From assembly GCA_029204225.1 (NCBI GenBank), contig CM055096.1, positions 60,490,957 through 60,554,956 on the forward strand: DNA of 64,000 nt, in the 5' to 3' direction. This document shows, piece by piece, positions 1 to 11,799 of this stretch. Both the position numbers and the translations under genes were made by a program. The stretch comes from Diphasiastrum complanatum (lineage: Eukaryota; Streptophyta; Lycopodiopsida; Lycopodiales; Lycopodiaceae). The first letter of the stretch is position 1; each line of letters starts with the position of its first letter. The notes beneath the pieces are model-generated. The model saw only the letters and a program-made list of their open reading frames with translations, was not told the origin of the DNA and ran no database searches.

Positions 1-544
1 CTCGGATGGAGTCTAGGAGATACCCGTCATGAGTCCAATAGAACTTGACTGAGGTGTCAACGAACGGCTTGATCACATTCTTGGTGTGCTTATGGTTTGG
101 AGATGGATGGTTGCTAGATGTGATGACTATGGCAGCAAGGGCGGCTTCAGTAACATGCACCTTGTGTGTGAATTATTATCAGTCTAGCTGTTCACGACTA
201 ATATTTAGTCTAGCTCTTCACGAATAATTCATGACTAATAGTTTGTCTAGCTGTTCGCGACAAATTATCTTTCTATCTTTTTTTATGCTTAATGTTTGGC
301 TACGTAATCAAATCGAACATGATTTCCATCACTAATGTTCTGTTTGAGTCTAATAGGCATAGTCATGCTTGAGAAAAGAGTGAGATAGCTTATTCCATTG
401 CGCATGAACCATTTTTGTTTGAGTTCATTTCTTTTTTCGAGTTTCGAGTTTGCTTCTTTTCGTGTTCGTTTTTGTTTTTTTTGAGTTATCTTTCTTCACC
501 CCCCTCTTTTCAACACCAACAAGACTAAACTATGATCTATTGCA
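1..544. other. Unassigned AT-rich flank
   Basis: No gene is supported here. Positions 190-265 contain short diverged repeats of a 'ctagctgttc(a/g)cga' motif. Positions 430-500 are T-rich with several TTCGAG/TTCG words, followed by a C-run (near 497) that on the minus strand reads as a purine tract. This could be the edge of an old minus-strand LTR element, but no second LTR or PBS was found, so that stays a guess. Confidence 0.4.
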
Positions 545-1239
545 TCCGGTCCTAAAGTGGGGATTGGACTACATCGGTCCCATCCACCCACCTGCAAGAA
601 GCTCATAGCCTGATATATCATCATGGCAATGGATTATCTACCAAATGGGTAGAAGCCAAGGAAGTGCGAACCGCGGATGCACGAGCTACTACCAAATTTC
701 TATACAAAAACATCATTGTGCACTTCGGATGCCTAGTGGAGATAGTCAGTGATCGTAGAAGCATTTCGTCAATGAGACCATCAAGGTCATATTGGAGGGA
801 TTCTTTGTGATCCACCGATTCAGCATGCCGTATTATCCTCAAGGTAATGGGCAGACATAGTCATCCAACAAAAGCCTGTGCAGCATTATCATGAAAACAA
901 TAGAAGCTAGCAGATCTTATTGGGAACACAAATTACATGTTGTTTTGTGGGCGTTCAGGATAGCATACAAGGGAAGCACTAATCAAACGCCATTCCATTG
1001 GTTTATGGTCAAGATGTTGTAATTCTAGTGGAGTTTTTGGTGCCTTCATTGAGAGTTGCCATTGTACGGTGCCTTGGTGAGACCAAATCTCTACAATTGC
1101 ACCATGAAGCTTTACATAAACTTTGTGAGACACGCCTATTGGTTGTGCATGCACTTGCAGCTGAGAAAGCACGACATAAAGCATGGCATGATCGCCGATT
1201 ACACAAAAAAGATCTTCACTCTAGAGATCTGGTACTCAT
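545..1239 (+). pseudogene. Ty3/gypsy integrase remnant
   Basis: Translation in shifting frames gives KWGLDYIGPIHPP, then FVNETIKVILEGFFVIH, then SYWEHKLHVVLWAF and VEFLVPSLRVAIVRCLGETKSLQL. These match, segment by segment, the integrase of the minus-strand gypsy element at 14.7-15.7 kb. Several frameshifts and stops separate the segments, so it cannot encode a working integrase. The C-terminal part is cut at 1,239 within HSRDLVLI by insertion of the copia LTR that begins at 1,240. It was probably part of a longer gypsy copy whose 5' part lies outside the window or is lost. Confidence 0.85.
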
Positions 1240-1879
1240 TGTAAAAATTTTCAGATCTATTAAGATCCAAACCTACAAAATGATCTTTAGTTAGAAAAAC
1301 ATGCAATTCACCAATCTTGCCAATGTAGAAAAATCAACATCTATACTAAGAATGAGATACAAACTCTAACAGATATTAATAAAAAGTGAAACAAAACATA
1401 TAAAGTAAAGTTGTTGTCCATTCAATAACACTAAGCTACTGTATTTCACATGTGTGGATCTGAAAATAGCTTTTAATGAATATTCTACACACAAAATTTC
1501 AAGATATCACAAGTATAGTGCATCAATAGATAGTAGAATCCAAGAAAACCATGTATAAGCATGAATGCGATAAGAGAGAGAGAATTGTTTCTCTTCCCAC
1601 GAGTTACGTCCTTTTATAGTAGGTCCAAACCTAACTTTGAACTTTGGTTTCCCTCCATAATGAAAAAACCTATCAATAATGAGGAGTAGATTCTAATTCA
1701 AACTTGAATCTCTAAAACTCATGTAGTATGAATTCCCACACCTTCAAAAGTGTTTATTCAAATACTTTTCAACTAATATAACTTTGAAAAGTCAAACTCT
1801 AATTCTAATATGAAATTGGCCTCAAATTCCATATAAACAAATGTAGCAAATATGACTAAACTAGTTGAAATCTCTCACA
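1240..1879 (-). repeat. LTR (3') of minus-strand copia element A
   Basis: On the minus strand the LTR runs TGTGAGAGATTTC...TTTTTACA. It is preceded by a purine tract (gaagagggag) typical of a polypurine tract. It matches the plus-strand copia LTR at 9,119-9,778 over most of its length, including the segment around the TATA-like tataaaagga (minus strand). This copy has only about five GA units where the other has a long (TC)n run. It ends directly against gypsy integrase sequence. Confidence 0.85.
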
Positions 1880-1954
1880 CTCCCTCTTCAACTAGTTTTA
1901 GCATGGACTTTGATAACACTCCAAGTGATGTCCTAGCTTCATAAACAAGTCTTT

Positions 1955-2494
1955 TTACAATGCTTTGGTAAAGATATCAGCTACACATTCTCTTGAAGAA
2001 ACATGTTCAAGCTCCACCTCCTTTATCATGACTTGCTCCCTCACATAGTGATATGCCACCTCAATATGCTTGCTCCTATTGGTTGCCAACTTTTGGGCTG
2101 ATAGGTTGTCACAAAAGATGATTGGGCTCTTTGTAAAATCCAGCAAATGAAAATCCTTGATCATCATCTTGATCCATACCATCTCCTTTGTGCAATGTGT
2201 AAGTGCTTTGTACTCAACCTCACTAGATGACAATGAGATAGTGGCTTGTTTCTTTGACATCCATGATATAGCTCCATCACCTATGAAAATACAATAAGAA
2301 CTTATGGATTTCCTATCCATTGTATCTCCAGCATAGTCCGAATCTGAAAATCCAAACAAGTTAGATGATGATCCCTCATACAATATGCCAAGATTTTGAG
2401 TTCCCATTATATATCGCAAAACTCATTTTCCTAGCTTCCAATGCTCCTCACTAGGATCTTGCATGAATTGACTCAATCTTCCAACACAATTGCT
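1955..2494 (-). pseudogene. copia pol, RNase H end (element A, left part)
   Basis: The minus-strand frame 2,419-1,955 encodes about 154 residues of Ty1/copia RNase H: LRYIMGTQNLGILY, FGFSDSDYAGD, a K-S-I-S-S-Y stretch, WMSKKQATISLSSSEVEY, IIFCDNLSAQKLA and VADIFTKAL. Upstream (2,494-2,425), VGRLSQFMQDPSEEHWKLGK is the usual RT-RNase H connection. The coding sequence is interrupted at 2,494 by the plus-strand copia B insertion and resumes at 4,775. The RNase H portion itself is open. Confidence 0.85.
2490..2494. repeat. Target-site duplication, left (TTGCT)
   Basis: The five bases before the copia B LTR start (TGTCAG at 2,495) are TTGCT. The five bases after the far LTR end (4,774) are TCGCT. 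With one C/T difference these are a plausible target-site duplication, and the interrupted copia A reading resumes on either side. Confidence 0.75.
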
Positions 2495-2982
2495 TGTCAG
2501 AAATGGTGAACTCTTGCAACTTTGTTGCAGCACGAACAAGACACGAAGTTCAAACGAGAACAATTCGCGACAGTCAACGTGTCTTTTGACTCGAAGCATG
2601 AACGATTTGCGAATCAATCGTGAATCGTAAACACACCTCCAGAACCGCAAAGGGACGCAAAACGAAGACTACAAAAAGAAATGAAAAGAACGAAACAAAT
2701 GAAAAGAATGAAACAAATGAAAAGAACGAAACAAATGAAGAGAAATCCTTCGTGCTGCCAGCTGGCAACTCAACAGGCTTCATGCCCAGCTGAAACGAAT
2801 AGCAATGACGGAGACTAACTAACTAGTTGATTAGCATTAACTAGTCTTGTGATTCTACGTTTAGCTATCTTGTAAACTCCACACATTGGAGGTATAAACT
2901 ATCCTCTCTAGATCATAACCAAGAAGAGAAAAGAAGAGAGATAGTGAATACAGAGATCTGTAAGAAACAGAAAGAGACGTAG
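2495..2982 (+). repeat. 5' LTR of copia B (truncated)
   Basis: It begins TGTCAGAAATGGTGAACTC and matches 3,979 onward. The match runs to gagacgtagc near 2,982 and then jumps into reverse-transcriptase coding sequence, so the LTR's 3' part, PBS, gag, protease and integrase are missing. It carries about three copies of an 18-bp unit (gaaaagaacgaaacaaat, about 2,675-2,740) where the other LTR has fewer. Confidence 0.85.
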
Positions 2983-3978
2983 CATGGATGATTCGCTGAT
3001 GATAGGAAATTCCTTGATGCTGATCAAAGACACGAAGAGTCAGATTTCTGGAAGCTACGAAATCATAGATCTTGGAGAAGCAACAAAATGCCTAGGGCTG
3101 GAGATCAAAAAAGAATGAACCAATGGCAAAATGCACTTGAGTCAATCAAAATACACCAGAAAAGTGCTGAAGCAATACCACAGGATGGACTGCAAAGAGA
3201 AAGCCACACCAATGATAGCTGGAACCAAGCTCACGAAACAGTATTGTCCAAAAACAGAAGAGAAAAAATAGAAGATGGCAGGTATACCCTATCAGAACTT
3301 AATTGGGAGTCTGATGTACTTGACGATTTTTACCAGACCGAATCTAGCCTTCTCTGTTTACACATTGAGCCAATTTTGTTCCAATCCTAGTCTAGCACAT
3401 TGGCAAATGGCCAAACGAATCCTACAGTATCTGAAGGGTACCCAGAATATTGGATTAACCTATAGAGTTTAAAACAAGGAGAAAGAATTTGAGCTGCATC
3501 ACTATAGTGATGCGAGCTGGGTGAGCTGCAAGGGTGACAACAAGTCTATTACTGGAGGATGTACAATAGCGTGTGGAGATGCAATTAGTTGGATATGCAA
3601 AAAGCAAACCCTGGTAGCTCAATCATCTTGCGAAGCTAAGTATGTCGTAGTCTTGAAAGTGGCGAATGAGGTAGTGTGGCTGCAGATGATGTTGGAGGCA
3701 ATCGAGATATCACAAGAGGGGCCAAGCACGATGATGATGGACTCCCAGAGTGCCATCTATTTGTCCCAGGATCCTATCTTTCATTCAAAGACAAAGGACA
3801 TTCCTCTGAAGTACCATCACATTCAAGATTTGATCTCGAAAGGAGAGCTCCAGGTCTAGTTCATAAAATCAGAAAGTTTGATTGCAGATCTCCTCACGAA
3901 ACCGCTCGACAAGCCACTCTTTACCAAGCAAAGAGAGGCAATTGGATTGAACGAACAAAGCTGCAAGATTCAAGAGGG
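2983..3978 (+). pseudogene. copia B RT C-terminus and RNase H remnant
   Basis: The segment starts at MDDSLMIG. It continues with a copia RT tail (IIDLGEATKCLGLEI), then NLIGSLMYLTIFTRPNLAFSV, AKRILQYLKGTQN, the RNase H stretch HHYSDASWVSCKGDNKSITGG, KKQTLVAQSSCEAKY and IADLLTKPLDKPLF. Frames shift near 3,270, and stops occur near 3,470 and 3,858. A purine tract (caagagggag) lies immediately before the 3' LTR at 3,979. This is the only surviving coding part of the element. Confidence 0.85.
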
Positions 3979-4774
3979 AGTGTCAGAAATGATGAACTCT
4001 TGCAACTTTGTCGCAGCACGAACAAGACATGAATGTCGAACGAGAACAATTCGCGACAGTCAACGTGTCTTTGACTCAAAGCACGAATAATTTGCGAATC
4101 AATCACGAATTGTAAACACACCTCCAGGATTGCAAACCGCAAAGGGGCACAGAACGAAGACTACGAAAATAAATGAAAAGAATGAAACAAACGAAGAGAA
4201 ATCCTTTGCGCTGCCAGTTGGCAGCTCAACGGGCTTCATGCCCAACTGAAACAAATAGCAACGACAGAGACAAACTAACTAGTTGATTAGCGTTAAGTAG
4301 TCTTGTGATTCTACGTTTAGCTATCTTGTAAACTCCACACAGTGGAGGTATAACCGATCCTCTTTGGATCATAACCAAGAAGAAAAAAAAAATAGTGAAT
4401 ACAAAGATCTGTAAGAAACAGAGAGAGACGTAGCGAATAGAGTAAGAAAACAAAAATACCATAGCTGTACATGAAAGTCTGCCAACGAGCAGAACACAGC
4501 AAAAGAGCAGAGAGTCAATCCGCCAACGAGCGAGACACTGACGATCTTTCTCTAAAATAAAATTGACAATATAGTCGCTCTATTTTGTGTATCTCTTGGC
4601 CTTGTGCTGTGTCTCTTGATTGCTAGAATAAAATATGTTCTGTGATGCGTAGTCGGGTGTCTGGGATCCCGTAAGAGCTTCCGCACAAAAAGAAAATTCA
4701 AAGACAGAAAATTGTTCGCGAATCAGAAGAGAGAGGACGAACACAAAACAATAAAAAAAAAAACTTCCGTGACA
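3979..4774 (+). repeat. 3' LTR of copia B
   Basis: It begins TGTCAGAAATGATGAAC and ends CCGTGACA, so the ends form a short inverted repeat (TGTCA.../...TGACA). It is about 796 bp. The first ~470 bp match the truncated 5' LTR at 2,495-2,982. It is followed by TCGCT (4,775-4,779), a near match to the left flank TTGCT. Confidence 0.85.
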
Positions 4775-5130
4775 TCGCTTAGACCTGTTCTATTAATGGT
4801 TAGATAGATGAGTGAATCAACTTTTCCTATAGAGAATAATGTCCTTGAAGGATCTTTCATTACCTCTTATAGTTAGCTTTACATGAGATTCCATTGGTGT
4901 ATCACAAGCTTTTGCATCTACCATATGAAATCTTTTAGAATAGAATTAGCATACTTCTCTTGAAAAATGAAAGTAGATTGAAAAAGATCTAATCACTTTT
5001 ATTCCTAAAATGTAATGCAAGTGACCAAGATCATGCACCTCAAATTCCTTCTTGATATCCTCCACAACTTAGCACACAACAAAGCTTGATCGCAAAATGG
5101 CTTATCATGTTTAGAACTTAACCTCATAGT
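4775..5130 (-). pseudogene. copia A RT (right part of the interrupted element)
   Basis: The minus strand reads VVEDIKKEFEVHDLGHLHYILGIKV, a copia RT motif, then decayed codons, then VDSLIYLTINRTGLS immediately before the copia B insertion. It is the same element as 1,240-2,494, split by the insertion. Stops and frame changes show it is dead. It ends near 5,130, where family X-related sequence begins. Confidence 0.75.
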
Positions 5131-5893
5131 AAACCGACAGAGTGCCGAGGGACCGGCACTACTTCAGGTCGTGGGTCCTGTTGGAGGTATTCCCAATAAA
5201 GTGTAAATAGATAAAATTATTCAATAAAATGTGTTGCGAGGGCATGGCATCCTGTGCGCGTAAGCCCATGGCCCAATGAGCACGCAAGTAAAGTTGTAAA
5301 TAAAGTAAACTTGACTTGGGCCTTGGAATTAAAATAAAAGTAGAGGCCCCAAGTCATTTTTAAACTTAGAGATTATTTTTTAGAGCTGGGTCCAAATTGG
5401 GACTCACGTGAATCTTGTGATTACCAATGTACTTTTTGTGGACCCTTGGATCAAGTTGGTTCCAAGATAAATAAATAGGAACATTGTGAATATTAGCCAA
5501 TAGGATTGAGGGGCAAGGGCCTTCCCCATTTTATAAAAATGCACCATTTGTACACTATTTTCATGCTTAATGAGAAGGAGAAAACTCTACCAATTTTGGA
5601 AGAGAAACATCATCATTTGCAATTCAAATGTGCATTTGAGCTAACCTCCACCCTCCCTCTATCTCTCTCTTCTATCTTCTTTTCCCTCCATCTTTTCTAA
5701 TCATCCCCTTCCTTTCACCTACAATCACGATGAATGTTAGTGTAGAGGAGTAGAGTTAAGGGAGAGTAGAGTTAGGGGAGCAAGTAGGAAACTAACTAAA
5801 AATAGCATCTATGCATAGTTAGGTACCTATCCAATGATCTAACCCTTGTTGACAGGAGGGAGGGCTATACTACGCGAGATCTTCGACCCTACA
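5131..5893 (+). repeat. LTR of family X (plus strand)
   Basis: A short stretch (about 5,131-5,178: gagggaccggcactacttcaggtcg) matches the 3' internal end of family X at about 30,770-30,802. It is followed by an LTR starting TGTTGGAGG at 5,179 and ending GACCCTACA at 5,893. The related LTR at 26,306-27,197 ends CACCCTACA. The body (gtggcatcctg, gcccaatgagcac and the cttccccattttataaaa stretch) is shared with 25,921-26,305 on the opposite strand. Confidence 0.75.
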
Positions 5894-5941
5894 CCGGCCA
5901 TTTTTATTTATGCGTAGAGAGTACCCACAATAGGGCCTCCA
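5894..5941 (-). repeat. Truncated 3' LTR start of family X copy 1
   Basis: On the minus strand this reads TATTGTGGGTACTCTCTACGCATAAATAAAAATGGCCGG. It matches the LTR start at 30,803 (TGTTGTGGGTACTCTCTGCACATAAATAAAAATGG). It abuts the end of the plus-strand LTR, so two family members meet tail to tail here. Confidence 0.7.
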
Positions 5942-8165
5942 ACTTAAAGTAGTGCCAGTCCCTCGGCAATATGAGGCTAGTAGGGATCCCATGTTTCTAT
6001 TCGTTGTCGGATGAGGTAGCCTGTAACTCAAGTCGTTTTTGGCTTTTTGCATCTTTGGAGGGGAAGAAGGACTTATGGACGCCTGTGGGCCAAAATTGGT
6101 CGATCTATGTTTGGAATTTGCAGGGCCAATGATGGCCTAATAATGCCGCTCTATAGTACACTTGAGCCACTAGAAGTTGGTCTTCAATTTTTTCTGACGC
6201 CAAGGCCGTGTTAGGATAAAAAAAGATGGGTGGCAAAAAGTTGTCCCATTTGGTGGAAACGCCTATAAAGAAAATTTGGGTCTCGGGCAAATTCGGTTGC
6301 TGCATAAACTATGGGATCAGGACACTTGAGATAGTATTTACAAAATTGGACGAGAGCCCTTTTGGCATCTACGTCCGTGCCCCATCCATGCTTTGAGTAA
6401 ATCCTCTGCCAGTTGAGTGTCCTGATGGTGATCTGGTCCAATGGGGTTCCACATTCCGCCCATTTTGATTGTCATGGAATGGAGAAGATATGTGGATTGA
6501 TGCACAACTGGCGTGGGCTAGTCACATATGTCCTTATGGCCATCGGAGCTTTTTCGAATGTGCGCTGCCACCATCAGGTTGTGGCCCCAATGCAGAAAGG
6601 CATTCCAACTCGTTGCCTTTGATGTCTTTGCCTGAGAATGATATTTGCCAGCCGTCGCATGAGGATTCATGTGGATAATGGACTAGATACTCATTGATTT
6701 CATCCTCCACGGTCTTCGGCTTGCGAAATGCGTGACTAGCAGATATGGTGCGAGAGCCTTGGGAGGTGGAAGTTTGTTGTTCCTCTCCAGCTTGTTCTTG
6801 GCTCTTGTCTGCTCCTTGGCTGGGTTGAGGCCTTGTTACTGGCCTTGATCCTGAATATTGGTGTTAGCAACTGTGCAAACACGGAGAAAATATTAAAAAA
6901 ATAAAATAAAACTCCGTGGCATGTGTTTTGTAAGTCCACATATGAGTATTTGTCAATAAACTTCTACCATGGCATGTGTTTCGTAAGTCCATGAGTAGAA
7001 GCTTAAAATAATAAAATAACTTAAAACTTAGGATTAGAACTTAGACTTAAGAAACTTAAGAAATATTTGTCTTAAGTTATCTTAAGTTTCAAGTTAGAAA
7101 CTTTTAAAGTTCTAAAGTCCTAAGTTAGAAGGTCTAGAATGGCTAGTTTTAAACTAATCCCATAAGTTAGTGGATACTTATGGAAGACCCTCGCTATAAA
7201 AGGAGAGGTATTTGTCATGTACACAACACTTTGAGATTAGGCTATATTATGCTTCTCTATTTTGGAGATTATCATTCTATTTCTTTGTGTTCCCATTGGA
7301 AGGTGAATAGCTTGAGGGAAGATGCTCGGGCCTCCTCTTGTCTCCTTTCATTGGAATTATTGTGGCATGTCCTTTATTTGCTATTTACTTAGTTAGTCGC
7401 AATCTATTCTTTCTATCTCCCTTTTGGGTGTTAAAATAGGATCTAGCTTAGTAATCTTGGCTAGTTGGGTAAGCCTTAGTCAAATTAGTTTTTATTTTCG
7501 TTCCGGGCACCAGTTGGGAAAGCCTTGGTGCTTTTGCTCTTGTTGTTTAGTTTCCATTTGAAAGCTTTTGGTAGGTTCTTAAAAAGTGGACGATCCTCTC
7601 GAACACTATACTACATCCGTGAGTAGATCTAGCCACCGTACTGCAAACTATATTTCCAACAATCGGGCCTCGCTGCATCTGATCCTTGATCATGACTGGA
7701 ATTGGCCTGTGCAACTTCTTTTGGGGGTGGCATTGGAGCTACCACTCGGGCCAATTTGGTTGTTGTGCTATGTGCTGTTGGCAGGCCTTGAGAGCGGCCT
7801 TCGCTTGCACGAGGTCTCAAAGGATGCTTTGGTGGTAGTTGCTGAGATTTGTTTCATAGCCATCCAGCATTTGTCTATACAAGTTCACCTGCTTCGTCAA
7901 AAGGTCCATCTCATGTTGACTAAGAGGACGGTTGGTGGAGATGGGCTAGGCTAACCACATTGTCTTCTCTTGTTGCAGTGTTTGGACCTCCGCTCCTAGG
8001 TTTCCTTTTCAGTTTCAACAACCAATAGTTGGGCCTGGAGCGGGGCGTGAACTTCCTAGACCCTTTTAAAGGCTTGCGTCGCTGATTTGAAGAGGTCCTT
8101 GATATATCTTTGAAGACTCTTCTCATGTTGTTTCAGCTTCAGGACCCAGTCATGCTATAGTGTCA
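5942..8165 (-). pseudogene. Family X ORF, copy 1 (C-terminal two thirds)
   Basis: I do not recognise this protein. Read on the minus strand with frameshifts, it contains a coiled-coil-like segment (8,126-7,820, RVFKDISRTSSNQ...), a Q/S/D-rich linker, and a conserved C-terminal region. That region includes VEDEINEYL, PHESS-GWQISF, then at 6,441-6,211 ITIRTLNWQRIYSKHGWGTDVDAKRALVQFCKYYLKCPDPIV and FHQMGQLFATHLF. The same order occurs in the plus-strand copy at 28.75-30.8 kb. No gag zinc knuckle, protease, RT or integrase is visible. The position next to an LTR suggests it is the main ORF of a non-autonomous LTR element. Confidence 0.65.
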
Positions 8166-8309
8166 TCTTTGTAGCATAGGGTCCAAACGCTGGGAGCGTC
8201 AACCCCGCCTCAACCTGCATAGCACAAAGAGGATGGAGAGAGAGAAAGAAAGCCCAAATAGCAAGAGGTTTGGGAGGCCCAAGCACCTTCTCCAAACTAT
8301 TCGATCGCT

Positions 8310-8416
<107 letters not shown>

Positions 8417-8475
8417 TTGGTTAAGAAAGGTTTGGGAGGCTCGAGCACCCTCCCCAAACTATTCGGTCCTAACCA

Positions 8476-8633
<158 letters not shown>

Positions 8634-9048
8634 AACCAAGAGAGTATTATTATGAAAAAGATGGAAGATGATACAATACAAAGGAAATGGCTCCCTCTTG
8701 TAGATTTAGAGGTGAGCCTCATTCACTCTCATTGGCCACTTCATTGGGACAAGGATTCTATTTCAAGCCTTTCAAATAAAAGCAAATTAATCTAGTGGTG
8801 CTAAGAAAGCACAAGGGCCTCTAATGTCATTTGAGTTTTTAAGTCCCTAGTCTTGTATTCCTAGGAATTACAACTTGCTACTTGTGCTCATTGGTGGCTG
8901 GGCTTATACACACAACACGCCACTGCCTCGCACTTATTATTTAGCTGTACATTGTACTATGGCGGGGCCCACTAGGTAAGGCTTGGCCAACAGTATTTTA
9001 AGTGGTGGGACCCACTTGTTTATTATTGTGCAAGAAATACCCACAACA

Positions 9049-9118
9049 TATTGTCGGTTGCCAATTCCACTATGTGGTCAATTTTGCTACTACCAGATCC
9101 TGGATGAAAGTTTCCAAG
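9049..9118 (-). pseudogene. Family X ORF fragment (mid-protein)
   Basis: The minus-strand sequence ctagaccttggaaactttcatcc...gtggaattggcaacc matches 29,218-29,290 of the plus-strand family X copy closely. It belongs to copy 1 and marks where the solo-LTR-like insert (8,166-9,048) entered. On the other side it is cut at 9,118 by the copia LTR. Confidence 0.7.
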
Positions 9119-9778
<660 letters not shown>

Positions 9779-9791
9779 TGGTATCAGAGCT
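9779..9791 (+). promoter_or_regulatory. Primer-binding site (initiator tRNA-Met type)
   Basis: tggtatcagagct immediately follows the LTR end. This is the common plant copia PBS, complementary to the 3' end of initiator methionine tRNA. Confidence 0.9.
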
Positions 9792-9993
9792 TGTGTTTCA
9801 GGTTATGAAGAAAACATTTACATCTATCAATAATTTGGAGAAGATATCAATGCTAGAGCATGCTAGATTGGATTCTACACCAAAATCAAGTTTCTTGCAT
9901 ATGTAGATTGCATTTTTTGTAGATCAAAAATCTAAATAGGATTATATTCTTGATCAATTTCAATTTTGAAAGAGAGGATCAGGTCATTGCTAC

Positions 9994-10900
9994 ATGGCTA
10001 CATCAAGTGGATTCATGTTGGAAGCCAATGATAGGCTTAACTCAAGTAACTATTCATTGTGGAAAGTGAGAATGGAATCACTTCTTGAGATGAATGATGT
10101 TTTGGATATTGTTGTAGGTTTGGAGGAGAGGCTAGCAACACAACAAGATCATATGAGATATGACAAGAGGGCCAAAAAGACTCCACACATGATAAAGATG
10201 AATGTTATCAATGAGCTTCTCAAGGAAGTCGGTAAGAGTACTTCATCAAAGGATGCTTGGGATTCGTTGAAGAAGCTTTATGAATCCAAGTCTAATTCTA
10301 GAGTGCTAACTTTAAGAAGGCAAATCTTTTCTTGTTTGCAAAACAATGAAGAAAGTCCAAATACTTTTATTTTGAGAGTGAAAGCATTGAATGATAAGTT
10401 AGCTTGCATTGATGAGAGCATTAAGGAATGAGAGCCTGTTCAAGTTATTCTTAATGGATTTCTGGATGCTCATGCTAGCATTGTTCAAAATATTGCTATT
10501 CAAAAGACTTTGCCAAGTTTGATTGATCTTCAAGAGATCTTGATTAATGAAGAATATAGGCTTCAAGCAAGAGGTGGATCTTCATCAATATCTCAAGTGG
10601 GAGAGGAGGCTATGTTCATCAAGGAAAAATTCAAGGACAAAAGCAAAAGTAAGTGATCTAAAGGGAAAGATCAAGGGGAAGCTTTCTCAAATGGCAAAAA
10701 GAAAGATAGATCAAAGCTCAAGTGCTTCTATTGTGGTATCAAAAGACACTTTACAAGTGAGTGCTACAAGAAGAAGAGAGATCAAGGAGACAAGCAAGGT
10801 AATCTTACTCTTGATGAGGATGGTTTGGATGTTCAAGATGAAAATGATGATGCTTTTTGATGTCTTCATGTATGTTTGCTAATGATGGAGATCTAGATCC
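9994..10900 (+). pseudogene. copia C gag (with zinc knuckle)
   Basis: An open 145-codon frame starts MATSSGFMLEANDRLNSSNYSLWKVRMESLLE, typical of copia gag. It continues with NVINELLKEVG, WDSLKKLYESKS and RVLTLRRQIF. A stop at about 10,431 and later frame changes break it. Near 10,713-10,760 another frame gives the knuckle CFYCGIKRHFTSEC (C-X2-C-X4-H-X4-C). Gag forms the virus-like particle in the cytoplasm; this copy would not give full-length protein. Confidence 0.9.
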
Positions 10901-11240
10901 ATGGTGGATTGATAGTGGAGCAAGTTCACACATGACTTTCCACAAGAGTACTTCACTTCCGTGTTGGCATATGGAGATGATAAGAGGCTGATCTACATGG
11001 CCAATGATGGTGAGTGTGCAATCAAAGGGATTGGCACAATTCCTATTTATCTCTCTACAAATAGGAATGTTCATTTGGAGGATCTTTTGTTCATTCCATC
11101 TATTACCAATAATTTGCTTAGTGTGAGTCAATTTCTAAGTAAAGGCCTCAAAGTTGAGTTTAATGGAGATGTTTGGATGACCAAAAGAAGGATATCTTGA
11201 TTGGAAAGGTAAAAGACAAGGGAAATTGTTCAAAATAGAT
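10890..11240 (+). pseudogene. copia C aspartic protease
   Basis: WWIDSGASSHMT, the D-S-G active-site motif of copia protease, lies at about 10,900-10,935. It is followed by the usual flap-side text ECAIKGIGTIPIYLSTNRNVHLEDLLFIPSITNNLLSVSQFL in the frame 10,961-11,200. A frameshift separates the two parts. Confidence 0.85.
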
Positions 11241-11799
11241 GCTTGTGTTATTTCTAACCAAGTTGGATGTGTTGCAAGAGAGCAAATACCTATTCAAGGT
11301 TTGGCATAAAAGGATGGGACACTTCAACTTCAAGTCATTGGAGGTAATGGCTAGAAAGCAAGTTGTGATTGGTCTTCCAAATTCCTTAAAAATTATCAAT
11401 CATGTTTGTGAGTCTTGTGCCTTGTCAAAGTCACACGGACTACCTTATGCTAGATCTACAAAGCCTTTTCAAGATGTACATTCGGATATTCATGGAATTA
11501 CTACAATTAGCAATAGTGGAGCTAAGATGTATGCAACTTTCATTGATGATTTTAGTAGATTTTTTTGGATCTATCTACAAAAGAGCAAAGATGAAATGTA
11601 TGATGCAAGGGAGAACCAATTTTCCACAAGGATCAAGTGTTTAAGGAGTGACAATGGTGGAGAGTACATTTCTAGCTGCAAGTTCAAGGCCTTTTGTGAT
11701 GAGAATGGGATCAAGAGCGAGTATACAACACCAAGGACCCCATAACAAAATGGAGTGGCTGAAAGGAAGAATAGGACTTTATGTGAAAGTGCCAAAGCC
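11239..11799 (+). pseudogene. copia C integrase (truncated)
   Basis: The zinc-binding part is WHKRMGH...CESCALSKSH. The catalytic core has HSDIHG (first D), LRSDNGGEY (second D) and, after an in-frame stop near 11,744, VAERKNRTL (the E). All three DDE residues are visible. The sequence stops near 11,799 (ESAKAI) and passes into family X copy 3, so RT and RNase H are missing. Confidence 0.9.
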
